Below, in pieces: positions 45,005-54,638 of a DNA stretch of 64,000 nucleotides. The first letter of the stretch is position 1. Each line of letters opens with the position of its first letter. Made by a program: the position numbers and the translations under genes. This DNA comes from Marinospirillum minutulum DSM 6287 (GTDB taxonomy: Bacteria > Pseudomonadota > Gammaproteobacteria > Pseudomonadales > Halomonadaceae). Under the pieces are notes generated by a model. That model was not told where the DNA came from and did no database searches. It saw only the letters and a list, made by a program, of their open reading frames with translations. The stretch spans positions 433,945 through 497,944 of the forward strand of contig NZ_KE383818.1 in assembly GCF_000422325.1 (NCBI RefSeq), given 5' to 3'.

Positions 45005-46185
45005 AAAACTATTTACCTACCTTTTCTCTTCTTAAGAGGCAGAGCTACTTGCTACATCAAAGCTCTACTCATTTATTTGATGGCTGGCTAGTATTTAGTA
45101 GCCTCGCACTTTTAACACTTGGCTGGTTAATGGTTAGCTCTGCTTCAGTGGCTGTTGCAGAGTTCTGGACAGGTAATCCACAACACTTTGCTATCCGCCA
45201 AGGTGTTTTTGCTGTTTTAGCCTTATTTGCTGTTTTTGTTGTAAGCCAAATTTCTATGGCATTTAGCCAAAAAAATGGCCACTGGTTTTTATTACTAGCT
45301 TTTATACTGCTTGGTTTGGTATTGCTTATTGGACGTGAAGTTAACGGTAGCACCCGCTGGATTAACTTGGGGTTATTTAATTTACAAACCTCTGAAATAG
45401 CTAAAATTTGTTTAGCTATTTATATGGCTGGTTACTTAATGCGCCACCTCCGGCATGTGCGAGAAACGCTTACTGGTTTTGTTAAACCCTTGGCTCTAAT
45501 GTTTGCCTATGGTGGTTTGCTTATTTTTCAACCCGATTTTGGCAGCCTAGTTGTTGTTATGGCGGCTGTAATGGGCATGGTGTTTTTGGCTGGTGTGCAG
45601 TTTAAGCACTTTTTTTTAGTTCTACTTATTGCCTTGGCTGGCTTGGCATTCCTTGCCATATTAGAGCCTTATCGGGTGCAACGTTTAACAACCTTTACAG
45701 ACCCTTGGTCCCATCAGTTTAACTCAGGTTACCAGTTAACTCAGGCGCTTATTGCTTTTGGGCGAGGTCACTGGGTTGGCTTGGGTTTGGGTAACAGTGT
45801 TCAAAAACTTTTTTATTTACCTGAAGCGCATACTGACTTTATTTTTTCAATTATTGCTGAAGAGTTAGGCCTCATAGGTGGATTGTTCACCTTGGGGCTT
45901 TTTGTTTTATTTATTAGCCGTATCTTTCTTATAGCCCGTAAGTGTGAGCTGCTAGGTCAGTTTTTTTCAGCCTACCTTTGTTATGGGTTAGGTATTATTT
46001 TTGCTACACAAATACTGGTTAATTTGGGCGTTAATATGGGGGTTCTACCTACTAAGGGTTTAACCTTGCCCTTTATTAGTTATGGTGGTAGTAGCCTTAT
46101 TTCTAGTGGAATTATGTTGGGTTTAATTTTTAGAGCTGATTATGAACGTCGTAAATTATTAGCTCAGGAGCAGGGCAATGAGTGA
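44980..46185 (+). CDS. ftsW: Septal peptidoglycan polymerase FtsW
   Basis: FtsW is the SEDS-family glycosyltransferase that polymerises lipid II at the septum together with FtsI. About ten membrane helices cover 401 residues. GREVNGSTRWINLGLFNLQ, FQPDFGSLVV and LPEAHTDFIFSIIAEELG are SEDS motifs, and LPTKGLTLPFISYGGSS is the C-terminal signature. The start is GTG 44980 inside murD, preceded by GAGG. Its cytoplasmic N-terminus of about 35 residues is basic. It overlaps murG by eight bases. Confidence 0.95.
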   Translation: MRIRPTQLKNYLPTFSLLKRQSYLLHQSSTHLFDGWLVFSSLALLTLGWLMVSSASVAVAEFWTGNPQHFAIRQGVFAVLALFAVFVVSQISMAFSQKNGHWFLLLAFILLGLVLLIGREVNGSTRWINLGLFNLQTSEIAKICLAIYMAGYLMRHLRHVRETLTGFVKPLALMFAYGGLLIFQPDFGSLVVVMAAVMGMVFLAGVQFKHFFLVLLIALAGLAFLAILEPYRVQRLTTFTDPWSHQFNSGYQLTQALIAFGRGHWVGLGLGNSVQKLFYLPEAHTDFIFSIIAEELGLIGGLFTLGLFVLFISRIFLIARKCELLGQFFSAYLCYGLGIIFATQILVNLGVNMGVLPTKGLTLPFISYGGSSLISSGIMLGLIFRADYERRKLLAQEQGNE

Positions 46186-47275
46186 GTCTAAAGTTAAACC
46201 TACTTTGTTAATGGCAGGAGGGACAGGTGGCCATATTTTTCCTGCTTTGGCTGTAGCCAAACTATTAGAAGAAAAAGGCGAAAAAGTCGTTTGGCTGGGA
46301 AGTAAGAACAGTATGGAAGCTCAGCAAGTACCCGAGGCAGGGATTCCTTTTTTCGAGTTGGGTATTTCCGGTTTGCGCGGTAAAGGAGTTAAAACCTTAG
46401 TTTTAGCTCCTTTTAAGCTGGTGGCAAGTCTGTGGCAGGCAATCAAAATCTTGCGGCAGGTTAAACCGTCTCGTGTGATAGGTTTTGGTGGTTTTGCCAG
46501 TGGTCCAGGTGGCTTAGCTGCATGGTTATTAGGTATTCCTTTGTATGTGCATGAACAAAATGCATTGCCAGGAATGACTAACAAAAGCCTAGCCTTTTTA
46601 GCACAAAAGGTTTTTACCGCTTTTCCACAAGCTTTTGTTGGCAACAAAAAAGTTAGTTGTGTGGGTAACCCCGTACGTGCAAACCTTTTGAATTTACCAC
46701 CTCCTGCACAGCGCTACGCTGAACGCAAAGGCCCTTTGCGCATTTTAGTTGTGGGTGGCAGCTTAGGTGCTCAAATACTCAATACAAGGCTTCCAGAGGC
46801 ACTGAGTTTGCTTGCCAAAAATCAACTGCCTTTGGTGAAACACCAAACGGGTAAAAACCACCAAGAAACCACCCAAGCACTTTATGATAGCTACCCTGAA
46901 GTAGCTAAGCAGGTGGAGGTTACTCCTTTTATAGACGATATGGCTGCTGCTTTTAGTTGGGCAGATTTGGTTATTTGCCGTGCGGGAGCTTTAACTGTTG
47001 CTGAGTTGGCTGTTGTGGGCGTTGCTTCGGTTTTAGTGCCCTTTCCCTTTGCAGTCGATGACCATCAAACGCATAATGCCCAGTTTTTGGCTAATAAAAA
47101 TGCAGCCTTACTTTTACCCCAACCAGAATTTACTGCTAAGGCCTTAGCAGAACTACTAACTAACCAACTAGCTGACCGTGATTGCTTAGCAAGCATGGCA
47201 GAAAAAGCCTTTCAACTTGCCTCTAGAAATGCTGGTCAGCAAATGCTTAATACAATTTTGAAGGATACCCAATGA
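46178..47275 (+). CDS. murG: Lipid II-forming N-acetylglucosaminyltransferase MurG
   Basis: MurG transfers GlcNAc to lipid I, giving lipid II on the cytoplasmic face of the inner membrane. The GT28 fold of 365 residues has [19 protein letters not shown] near the start (lipid I-binding Gly-rich loop), [15 protein letters not shown] in the middle and [17 protein letters not shown] plus [16 protein letters not shown] in the UDP-sugar site. It overlaps ftsW by eight bases and murC by four. Confidence 0.96.
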   Translation: MSESKVKPTLLMAGGTGGHIFPALAVAKLLEEKGEKVVWLGSKNSMEAQQVPEAGIPFFELGISGLRGKGVKTLVLAPFKLVASLWQAIKILRQVKPSRVIGFGGFASGPGGLAAWLLGIPLYVHEQNALPGMTNKSLAFLAQKVFTAFPQAFVGNKKVSCVGNPVRANLLNLPPPAQRYAERKGPLRILVVGGSLGAQILNTRLPEALSLLAKNQLPLVKHQTGKNHQETTQALYDSYPEVAKQVEVTPFIDDMAAAFSWADLVICRAGALTVAELAVVGVASVLVPFPFAVDDHQTHNAQFLANKNAALLLPQPEFTAKALAELLTNQLADRDCLASMAEKAFQLASRNAGQQMLNTILKDTQ

Positions 47276-48711
47276 AAGAACTTGCCTACCAAGTACCTAC
47301 GATGCGCCGTATTCGGCATATTCATTTTGTTGGAATAGGTGGTTCTGGCATGTGTGGTATTGCCGAAGTGCTACTAACGCAAGGTTATAAAATTAGTGGA
47401 TCAGACTTAAAAACAGGTCCAGTTGTAGAGCGCTTAGCAGAACTAGGAACTAAAATTTGCATAGGTCACCTTGCTGAACATATTGAGGGTGCCGATGTTG
47501 TGGTTGTATCTAGTGCTATTAATGAAAGCAACCCAGAAGTAAAGGCTGCTTTAGATGCACGTATTCCGGTCGTGCGTCGTGCAGAAATGCTGGCTGAGTT
47601 AATGCGTTTTCGTCATGGTATAGCGGTTGCGGGTACGCATGGTAAAACCACAACAACAAGTTTAATTGCTTCTATACTGGCTGAAGCGGGTCAAGACCCT
47701 ACCTTTGTTATAGGTGGCAGACTAACTCAGGCAGGCACCAATGCTCGCTTGGGTGAATCACGCTACCTAGTAGCTGAAGCAGATGAGTCGGATGCGTCTT
47801 TTCTTCACCTGCAACCGGTTGTTTCTATAGTAACTAATATTGATGCTGACCATATGTCTACCTATGGCGGTGATTTTGAAAAGCTAAAACAAACTTTTTT
47901 AGAGTTTATACACAACCTGCCCTTTTATGGTTTAGCAGTGATGTGTACTGACGATGAGATAGTGACGGAAATAATGCCAAAAATTAGCCGCCCTATTATT
48001 ACTTATGGCTTTAATGAGGCAGCAGATTACCGTGCTATCGATTTTAAGCAGGTGGGCCGTGAAATTAGCTTTACTGTTGTGCGTCCTGGGGAGTTACCCC
48101 CTTTGGCTATCAGCTTAAAAATACCCGGTCGGCACAATGTACTTAATGCTTTGGCAGCCATAGTGGTTGCAACGGATGAAGGGGTAGATGATCAAGCCAT
48201 TATTGATGGTTTGGCAGGTTTTCAAGGGGTGGGCCGTCGTTTTCAATTAATGGGTAATTTCCCTGTAGGTGAGGGTGAAATTATGCTGGTAGATGATTAT
48301 GGCCACCACCCTCGTGAAGTAGAAGCGGTTATTAAAGCAGTGCGTGAAGGTTGGCCAGAGCGTCGTTTGGTGATGGTGTATCAACCCCACCGTTTTTCAC
48401 GTACACGTGACCTCTACGAAGATTTTGTTAAAGTGTTATCAAGTGTAGATACGCTCGTTCTTTTAGATGTTTTTGCAGCCGGAGAGCCAGCTATTCCGGG
48501 TGCGGATGGTCGAAGTTTAAGTGGCTCGATACGTCAGCGAGGTAAGCTAGATCCTATCTTTGTAGACAACAATGATGAGCTAGAAAACCTCTTAGCCAGT
48601 GTGTTGCGCCCGGGTGATTTATTGTTAACGCAAGGTGCGGGTGATGTGGGTGGTATAGCGCAACGTCTTACAGCAAGCAAGCTTGAATTTGTAATAGCTA
48701 ACAAGGGTTAG
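47272..48711 (+). CDS. murC: UDP-N-acetylmuramate-L-alanine ligase MurC
   Basis: MurC adds L-alanine to UDP-MurNAc, the first peptide-stem step. [17 protein letters not shown] is the N-terminal UDP-binding motif, [18 protein letters not shown] the ATP loop near residue 120, and [19 protein letters not shown] the substrate region. The protein is 479 residues. It overlaps murG by four bases, and ddl follows after only a few bases. Confidence 0.96.
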   Translation: MKELAYQVPTMRRIRHIHFVGIGGSGMCGIAEVLLTQGYKISGSDLKTGPVVERLAELGTKICIGHLAEHIEGADVVVVSSAINESNPEVKAALDARIPVVRRAEMLAELMRFRHGIAVAGTHGKTTTTSLIASILAEAGQDPTFVIGGRLTQAGTNARLGESRYLVAEADESDASFLHLQPVVSIVTNIDADHMSTYGGDFEKLKQTFLEFIHNLPFYGLAVMCTDDEIVTEIMPKISRPIITYGFNEAADYRAIDFKQVGREISFTVVRPGELPPLAISLKIPGRHNVLNALAAIVVATDEGVDDQAIIDGLAGFQGVGRRFQLMGNFPVGEGEIMLVDDYGHHPREVEAVIKAVREGWPERRLVMVYQPHRFSRTRDLYEDFVKVLSSVDTLVLLDVFAAGEPAIPGADGRSLSGSIRQRGKLDPIFVDNNDELENLLASVLRPGDLLLTQGAGDVGGIAQRLTASKLEFVIANKG

Positions 48712-48719
48712 AGGTGTTC

Positions 48720-49664
48720 ATGAGCCTAAATAAAAAAGAGATACAAGCTTTTGGGCGTGTAGCTGTATTAATGGGTGGTTGTTCTGCCGAGCGTGAAGTG
48801 TCTTTGCGTAGTGGTAATGCAGTATTAGATTCTTTATTAAGGTCAGGCGTGAATGCTTTTGGCTTAGATTTAGGCGAACAAGCAGTTGCCCAATTAATAG
48901 CAGAAAAAATTGACCGAGCTTTTATTGCGCTGCATGGGCGGGGTGGAGAAGACGGTAGCATTCAAGGTGCATTAGAGTGGTTACGTATTCCTTATACTGG
49001 CAGTGATGTTCTGGCTTCCGCTTTAGGCATGGATAAGTTCAAATGCAAACAGGTGTGGCAAGGGCTTGGCTTACCTACACCCCCATCGAGTCTGCTTGAG
49101 CCGACAAGTAATCCTGATGAGTTAATTGCTAAACTAGGCTTGCCCTTAATGATTAAGCCTGCCCATGAAGGTTCAAGCATAGGGATGAGTAAAGTCACTT
49201 CAGCCGAACAGTTGTCAGCCGCCTATAAAGAAGCTAGCCGTTATGATACGCGCATTCTGGCTGAACGTTTTGTTAGTGGTCCTGAGTTCACGGTAAGTAT
49301 TGTCGATGGTCAGGCTTTACCAGTCATAGGTTTAAAAACCAGTCATGACTTTTATGATTTTAATGCAAAATATAAAGCCACTGATACCCAGTACCTGCTG
49401 CCCTGTGGCTTAACAGTTGAGGAAGAGCAGGCAATACAGCAGCTAGCCTTAGAGGCTTACCATGCTGTTGGCTGTGAAAGTTGGGGTAGAGTCGACATTA
49501 TGGTTGATGAAAATAAACAACCTTGGTTGCTTGAGGTGAATACTAGTCCTGGAATGACCGACCATAGTCTAGTGCCTCAGGCTGCTGCCTATGCAGGTAT
49601 AACCTTCGATCAGCTGGTGTTAAACATTCTGGCAACGGCTAATCTAAAGGTATTCCGTGGCTAG
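48720..49664 (+). CDS. ddl: D-alanine-D-alanine ligase
   Basis: Ddl joins two D-alanines for MurF. The ATP-grasp fold of 314 residues has VLMGGCSAEREVSLRSG at the start, ALHGRGGEDGSIQGALEWL with the first substrate site, LMIKPAHEGSSIGMSKV at the ATP site and LLEVNTSPGMTDHSLVP with the metal ligands. I chose ATG 48720, with GAGG five bases upstream; a GTG at 48714 would add two residues. The wording matches the DdlB type found in division clusters. It overlaps ftsQ by eight bases. Confidence 0.95.
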   Translation: MSLNKKEIQAFGRVAVLMGGCSAEREVSLRSGNAVLDSLLRSGVNAFGLDLGEQAVAQLIAEKIDRAFIALHGRGGEDGSIQGALEWLRIPYTGSDVLASALGMDKFKCKQVWQGLGLPTPPSSLLEPTSNPDELIAKLGLPLMIKPAHEGSSIGMSKVTSAEQLSAAYKEASRYDTRILAERFVSGPEFTVSIVDGQALPVIGLKTSHDFYDFNAKYKATDTQYLLPCGLTVEEEQAIQQLALEAYHAVGCESWGRVDIMVDENKQPWLLEVNTSPGMTDHSLVPQAAAYAGITFDQLVLNILATANLKVFRG

Positions 49665-50367
49665 GCTAGCATTTTGGGTTAAAGTTCTAGCTCCCTTAGG
49701 GCTACTGCTTTTACTGGTTGGTTTGTGGTTAAACTGGACTTTGGCAAGACCTGTTGGGCAGGTAGCTATTTATGGTGAAGTTCAATACACCGATTTAGAA
49801 AAGTTACAAAGCCGTTCGTTACCCTGGCTGGATGATGCCTTTTGGCGAGTAGACCTAAAAGGACTAAAAGCCAGTTTAGAGCAAGACCCTTGGTTGCGTG
49901 AGGTGCTAGTTCGTAGAGTTTGGCCAGATCAAATACGTTTAGAATTAATAGAAAGAGTGCCTTGGGCGCATTGGAATGAAAGTCACCTTATTGACGAACA
50001 AGGAAAGGGGTTTAACCCAGGCTTTGTTTATAGCAAGGAATTAGGGCGGCATATCTATTCAAAAAAGGATACACTTGCAGAAGCCGTGAAGTTTTGGCAA
50101 GATCTCGACGTTTTGTTACAAAAATCAGATTTAAAGCTTACAGAGCTTCGTCATGAACAGCGTGGAGCTTGGCAGTTAGAGTTAAACGCTAGTATTCGTG
50201 TACTCGTTGGTCGTGATAATATAACAAGTAGAATTAATCGTTTTTTATGGGCTTGGCAACATTGGTTAGCTTCTGAGGCTAGCAACCTTGCCAGCGTTGA
50301 TTTGCGTTACCCTAATGGCCTGTCTGTAGCTTGGCAAAAAAGCTCGTTAATACATTTAAAGGAGTAG
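49657..50367 (+). CDS. ftsQ: Cell division protein FtsQ
   Basis: FtsQ is a bitopic membrane protein that recruits FtsB/FtsL to the divisome. The membrane segment APLGLLLLLVGLWLNWTL covers about residues 11-29. A POTRA domain follows (about 35-105) with VDLKGLKASLEQDPWLREV and RRVWPDQIRLELIERVPWAHW, the family hallmark. The start is GTG 49657, overlapping ddl. It is 236 residues long. ftsA starts nine bases after the stop. Confidence 0.94.
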   Translation: MARLAFWVKVLAPLGLLLLLVGLWLNWTLARPVGQVAIYGEVQYTDLEKLQSRSLPWLDDAFWRVDLKGLKASLEQDPWLREVLVRRVWPDQIRLELIERVPWAHWNESHLIDEQGKGFNPGFVYSKELGRHIYSKKDTLAEAVKFWQDLDVLLQKSDLKLTELRHEQRGAWQLELNASIRVLVGRDNITSRINRFLWAWQHWLASEASNLASVDLRYPNGLSVAWQKSSLIHLKE

Positions 50368-50376
50368 GACCTTATC

Positions 50377-51639
50377 ATGGCTCTGCAGTCACATCGCGGT
50401 AACCTAGTTGTTGGCCTAGATATTGGTACATCCAAGGTGGTTGCCATTGTTGGTCAGCGCACTCCTGAAGGCAAGCTAGAGATTATAGGTCTAGGTTCTC
50501 ACCCTTCTCGTGGCCTAAAAAAAGGCGTGGTCATCAATATTGACTCTACCGTCCAGTCGATTCGCCGTGCCGTAGAAGAAGCCGAGTTAATGGCTGGCTG
50601 CGAAATACATTCAGTTTATGTTGGTATTGCCGGTAGTCATGTACATAGCATGAACTCAGATGGCGTTGTATCTATACGTGATAGAGAAGTCGGTGAGGCA
50701 GATTTAGAAAGGGTTATGGATGCAGCCAGAGCTGTACCCGTTCCAGCAGATCAAAAAATTATTCATATTTTACCCCAAGAGTATGCTATCGATAATCAAG
50801 AAGGCATACGTGAACCTATGGGAATGTCAGGTGTGCGCTTAGAAGCCAAAGTGCACCTAGTTACCTGTGCAGTTAATGCTGTGCAAAATATTGAAAAGTG
50901 TGTTCGCCTGTGTGGTTTAGAAATAGAAGACATTATTTTAGAGCAGTTGGCTTCAAGCTATGCTGTGCTAACGGAAGATGAAAAAGAGCTAGGTGTTTGT
51001 ATTGTTGATATAGGTGGTGGTACCACAGATATCGCTATTTTTGCTGAAGGTGCGATACGCCATACGGCAGTTATTCCTATTGCCGGTGATCAGGTAACAA
51101 ATGATATTGCCATGGCATTAAGAACACCGACTGTTCATGCTGAAAGCATTAAAATAAAATATGCCTGTGCTTTAACTCAACTAGCTGGCCCAGATGAAAT
51201 GCTGAAAGTACCCAGCGTAGGGGATAGAGAACCACGTGATTTGTCTCGTCAAGCTTTAGCTGAGGTAGTAGAGCCTCGTTATGATGAGCTATTTACTTTA
51301 ATTCAGGCAGAATTACGACGCAGTGGTTTTGAAGAGCTTATTCCTGCTGGCATAGTGCTGACAGGTGGCACTTCTAAAATGGAGGGCGCAGTTGAACTTG
51401 CAGAAGAAATTTTCCATGCGCCTGTTCGCCTAGCAAGCCCACAATTTGTTGTTGGATTAGACGATGTTGTTAATAATCCAATTCACGCAACGGGGGTAGG
51501 TTTGTTACACTATGCCTTATTGCGTAATGAAACAGAGGGTTTGCCTGAAGTGAGTTACCGTAACGACACACTAAAGCAAGATTCGAGCACTGAAGGCTTA
51601 ACTGAAAAATTAAAACGTTGGTTTCAACGCCAGTTTTAA
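50377..51639 (+). CDS. ftsA: Cell division protein FtsA
   Basis: FtsA is an actin-like ATPase that tethers FtsZ filaments to the membrane. VVGLDIGTSKVVAIVG is the phosphate-1 motif, CIVDIGGGTTDIAIF is phosphate-2 and GIVLTGGTSKMEGAVELAEE is the adenosine motif, with the family's 1C subdomain between. The last residues TEKLKRWFQRQF form the amphipathic membrane-targeting helix. The 420 residues match the family. A 177-base gap with a candidate promoter separates it from ftsZ. Confidence 0.97.
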   Translation: MALQSHRGNLVVGLDIGTSKVVAIVGQRTPEGKLEIIGLGSHPSRGLKKGVVINIDSTVQSIRRAVEEAELMAGCEIHSVYVGIAGSHVHSMNSDGVVSIRDREVGEADLERVMDAARAVPVPADQKIIHILPQEYAIDNQEGIREPMGMSGVRLEAKVHLVTCAVNAVQNIEKCVRLCGLEIEDIILEQLASSYAVLTEDEKELGVCIVDIGGGTTDIAIFAEGAIRHTAVIPIAGDQVTNDIAMALRTPTVHAESIKIKYACALTQLAGPDEMLKVPSVGDREPRDLSRQALAEVVEPRYDELFTLIQAELRRSGFEELIPAGIVLTGGTSKMEGAVELAEEIFHAPVRLASPQFVVGLDDVVNNPIHATGVGLLHYALLRNETEGLPEVSYRNDTLKQDSSTEGLTEKLKRWFQRQF

Positions 51640-51816
51640 TTAAATAGTGCATTATTATGATGTATGGCTTTGCTTTAAAGGTTTATTTTTGCTAGACCGC
51701 TTTCATTTTAGCGCATGTATTTGTTAGTCTAGCAAAACTAAGTATAAATATAGATTTATTACAGGCAGCTTCTGTGACCTTAACTGGACACAGAGTTGGG
51801 TTTGGGAGAAGAATAA
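51640..51816 (+). promoter_or_regulatory. ftsA-ftsZ gap with candidate ftsZ promoter and two hairpins
   Basis: GCTAGAC (51691-51697) and GTCTAGC (51727-51733) form a stem that encloses CGCT/AGCG (51698-51713). TTGTTA (51721-51726) and TATAAA (51743-51748) are separated by 16 bases and make a candidate promoter, whose -35 adjoins the 3' arm of that stem. A second hairpin, TCTGTG/CACAGA (51771-51776 and 51789-51794), lies just before the ribosome-binding site GGGAGAAG. Extra ftsZ transcription from this gap is likely, as in other bacteria. Confidence 0.45.
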
Positions 51817-52986
51817 ATGGCTTTTGAATTGGCGGACAGCTCACCTTCAGCATCTCCGGTTATTAAGGTAATTGGTGTCGGTGGTGGAGGTGGTAATGCG
51901 GTTAACCACATGGTTTCTGCAAAAATTGAAGGCGTAGAGTTTATTTGTGCAAATACAGATGCTCAGGCGCTTAAAAATGTTGCCGCCAAGACAGTGCTGC
52001 AGTTAGGTGGCGAAATTACTAAAGGCTTGGGTGCAGGTGCTAATCCTGAAATTGGTCGCCAAGCAGCCTTGGAAGATCGCAAACTAATAGAAGAAGTTTT
52101 GCAAGGCACTGACATGCTATTTATTACAGCTGGCATGGGTGGTGGCACGGGTACTGGTGCTGCACCAGTTGTTGCAGAAATCGCTAAAGAATTAGGCATT
52201 TTGTCGGTTGCAGTTGTTACCAAGCCTTTCCCTTTTGAACAAAGAAAAAGGATGATGATTGCTGAAGAAGGTATAGCTAACCTAGTACAGCATGTTGATT
52301 CTTTAATTACGATTCCAAACGAGCGGCTTTTAGCCGTTATGGGCAAAACAACAAGTTTGTTAGATGCCTTTGCTGCTGCTAATGATGTGCTCTTAGGTGC
52401 TGTTCAAGGTATCGCAGAGCTGATTACCAACCCTGGTGTTATCAACCTTGACTTTGCTGATGTGCGTACAGTTATGTCAGAAATGGGCATGGCAATGATG
52501 GGTGCAGGTTCTGCTAAAGGTGATCAACGAGCGCGTGAAGCTGCAGAGCAAGCGGTTTTCTCGCCGCTTCTTGAAGATGTGGATCTGAAAGGTGCACGTG
52601 GCATTCTGGTTAACGTTATTGGTAATGCCAATATGGGTCTACATGAATTCCAAGAAGTCATGGACACAGTTACCTCTTTTGCTTCAGAGGATGCTACCGT
52701 TATTGTTGGTACGTCGCTTGATAACAGTTTAGAAGAAGAACTACGTGTCACTATTGTGGCAACTGGTTTAGAGCCTTCTAAAAAATATGAAACAGCACCT
52801 CAGGCCGCAGAAAAAAAAGTAGCACAAAAACCTGTTAGGCCAGCTAGACCAGCATTAAAAGAAGTGAGTGGTGCCGAAACGCAAGCTATGGATGCTCGTC
52901 AACAGGGTTCAAGAGTGAATCCGAAAAGTGACTCAGATATGAGTTATTTAGATATACCCGCATTTTTAAGAAAACAAGCTGACTAG
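51817..52986 (+). CDS. ftsZ: Cell division GTPase FtsZ
   Basis: FtsZ is the tubulin-like GTPase that forms the Z ring. IKVIGVGGGGGNAVNHM opens the Rossmann fold, and AGMGGGTGTGAAPVVAEIA is the tubulin signature GTP loop near residue 105. NLDFADVRTVMSEMG contains the T7 loop with the catalytic Asp residues. A variable linker follows residue ~320, and the C-terminal peptide SYLDIPAFLRKQAD matches the site bound by FtsA and ZipA. It is 389 residues. lpxC follows after 137 bases that show no confident signal. Confidence 0.98.
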   Translation: MAFELADSSPSASPVIKVIGVGGGGGNAVNHMVSAKIEGVEFICANTDAQALKNVAAKTVLQLGGEITKGLGAGANPEIGRQAALEDRKLIEEVLQGTDMLFITAGMGGGTGTGAAPVVAEIAKELGILSVAVVTKPFPFEQRKRMMIAEEGIANLVQHVDSLITIPNERLLAVMGKTTSLLDAFAAANDVLLGAVQGIAELITNPGVINLDFADVRTVMSEMGMAMMGAGSAKGDQRAREAAEQAVFSPLLEDVDLKGARGILVNVIGNANMGLHEFQEVMDTVTSFASEDATVIVGTSLDNSLEEELRVTIVATGLEPSKKYETAPQAAEKKVAQKPVRPARPALKEVSGAETQAMDARQQGSRVNPKSDSDMSYLDIPAFLRKQAD

Positions 52987-53123
52987 GTAATCATGCATAG
53001 TTAATACTTGTTTTTTGTAAGATAAAAAATTGCTAAGATTGGTCAATTAAAGCTTAATGACACGGTGTTTAGTGTTAAGTATTTTTACAAAGCAATAAGT
53101 CCTGTAGGGCAGAGATAAAGGCA

Positions 53124-54038
53124 ATGATTAAACAGTGCACTTTAAGAAATACCATTAGAGCAACCGGTGTTGGTCTTCACTCAGGTGAAAAAGTTTACCT
53201 AACACTACGTCCAGCACCTGTTGATACAGGTATTGTTTTTCGTCGAGTAGATTTAGACCCTGTTGCTGAAATACGTGCCTGTGCTAAAAATGTTCATGAA
53301 ACTACCTTATCGACTACCCTAAATGAAGGGGATGCTAAGGTAAGTACTGTAGAGCATTTGCTATCTGCTTTAGCTGGCTTAGGTATAGACAACCTTTATG
53401 TTGAAGTCAGTGCGCCAGAAGTTCCTATTATGGATGGTAGCGCTGGGCCTTTTGTTTTCTTGATTCAGTCAGCAGGTATTCAAGAGCAAGAAGCAGCTAA
53501 GCAATTTATTCGTATTAAGAAAAAAATTGAAGTAACAGAAGACGATAAAACAGCAAGCTTTGAACCCTATGATGGCTTTAGAGTTGGCTTTAGTATAGAT
53601 TTTGATCACCCAGTATTTCGCGATCAAAAGCAAAAGGCAGTCATTGATTTCTCAACAACCTCCTTTGTGCGTGAAGTTAGTCGTGCACGTACCTTTGGTT
53701 TTATGCGTGACATAGAATATTTGCGTTCACGCAACCTAGCCTTAGGTGGCAGTATGGAAAACGCTATCGTGGTAGATGACTACCGTATTCTAAACGAAGA
53801 CGGTCTGCGCTATGAAGATGAGTTTGTTAAGCACAAAGTGCTTGATGCCATTGGCGATCTTTATTTGTTAGGTAAAAGCTTAATTGGTGAGTTTAAAGGC
53901 CATAAATCAGGTCATGGTCTAAACAACAAACTTTTACGCGAGCTTCTTGATAACCCTGATGCTTATGAAGTTGTAACCTTTGAAGGTGAAAAAGAACGCG
54001 CACCTATCTCTTATACTTCAGCGATAGAAATGGCCTAG
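53124..54038 (+). CDS. lpxC: UDP-3-O-acyl-N-acetylglucosamine deacetylase LpxC
   Basis: LpxC is the zinc deacetylase that performs the committed step of lipid A synthesis. Zinc ligands are in [17 protein letters not shown] and in [30 protein letters not shown] holds the catalytic His. [17 protein letters not shown] is the N-terminal motif. The 304 residues match the family. It ends the division cluster, as is usual, and is closed by a strong terminator at 54056-54085. Confidence 0.97.
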   Translation: MIKQCTLRNTIRATGVGLHSGEKVYLTLRPAPVDTGIVFRRVDLDPVAEIRACAKNVHETTLSTTLNEGDAKVSTVEHLLSALAGLGIDNLYVEVSAPEVPIMDGSAGPFVFLIQSAGIQEQEAAKQFIRIKKKIEVTEDDKTASFEPYDGFRVGFSIDFDHPVFRDQKQKAVIDFSTTSFVREVSRARTFGFMRDIEYLRSRNLALGGSMENAIVVDDYRILNEDGLRYEDEFVKHKVLDAIGDLYLLGKSLIGEFKGHKSGHGLNNKLLRELLDNPDAYEVVTFEGEKERAPISYTSAIEMA

Positions 54039-54055
54039 TTGCTAGTAGTTAAAAC

Positions 54056-54085
54056 AAAAAAATCGACGTTTAGTCGATTTTTTTT
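54056..54085. terminator. Bidirectional terminator between lpxC and dciA
   Basis: AAAAAAATCGAC / GTCGATTTTTTTT (5' arm ending at 54067, 3' arm beginning at 54073, loop GTTTA) is flanked by A and T runs, so it can end transcription from both sides. lpxC and dciA converge on it. Confidence 0.88.
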
Positions 54086-54112
54086 GGTCTGAATTTAAGC
54101 TAGTGTTTAAAA

Positions 54113-54556
54113 TTATTTGTTACTAAGCCGGATTAAAACTGCTTTAAGGCGAGGGTTATCAATTTCATCGGCTAAAAGCCTAAGTTGTTTTTGGTTGGCC
54201 GGTGGAATGTTTAGTTTTTTAAATACTTTTTTTGCTTTGGGTGGGTCAGGTCTAACCTTGATGTCAATGCATTTTAACTCAGGTATTTTTTGTTGTAGCT
54301 GATAAAGTAGTTTTGCTTCATAAAAACGCATGTGAGTTAGGTTGCTAGCACTGCCTGTAATAAGCACTAACCTATGGTCTTGATAGTTGCCTACCCTGAA
54401 GTTTTCACAAATTTCCTTGGGTAAGTAAGTATGCACCAGTGTTTCAATTTGTTTCAGGTAGGCTGCCTTGTTTAAAACCTGTCCTAAAATTGAAGCATCT
54501 TTGTTAATTAGGGCACTTAATGATTTTGTTCTTCCGGCTCTTGGCTTTATACTCAC
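54113..54556 (-). CDS. dciA: DUF721 protein, DciA-type helicase loader
   Basis: DciA loads the DnaB helicase in bacteria that lack DnaC. The DUF721 KH-like domain covers about residues 20-105, with LVHTYLPKEICENFRVGNY and NLTHMRFYEAKLLYQLQ; the basic C-terminal part is helical. I chose GTG 54556 (147 residues), with GGAGG five bases upstream; a GTG at 54568 would add four residues without a good site. Position next to an M23 peptidase and secA matches Pseudomonas. The family is variable, so the name rests on domain and context. Confidence 0.85.
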   Translation of the reverse strand: MSIKPRAGRTKSLSALINKDASILGQVLNKAAYLKQIETLVHTYLPKEICENFRVGNYQDHRLVLITGSASNLTHMRFYEAKLLYQLQQKIPELKCIDIKVRPDPPKAKKVFKKLNIPPANQKQLRLLADEIDNPRLKAVLIRLSNK

Positions 54557-54638
54557 TACAGCCTCCACTAAGCTAATAGATGTTAGAGCTTAATCAATAT
54601 TGATAAAAACACCAAGTGGCGCGAATGGGAAACAACCA

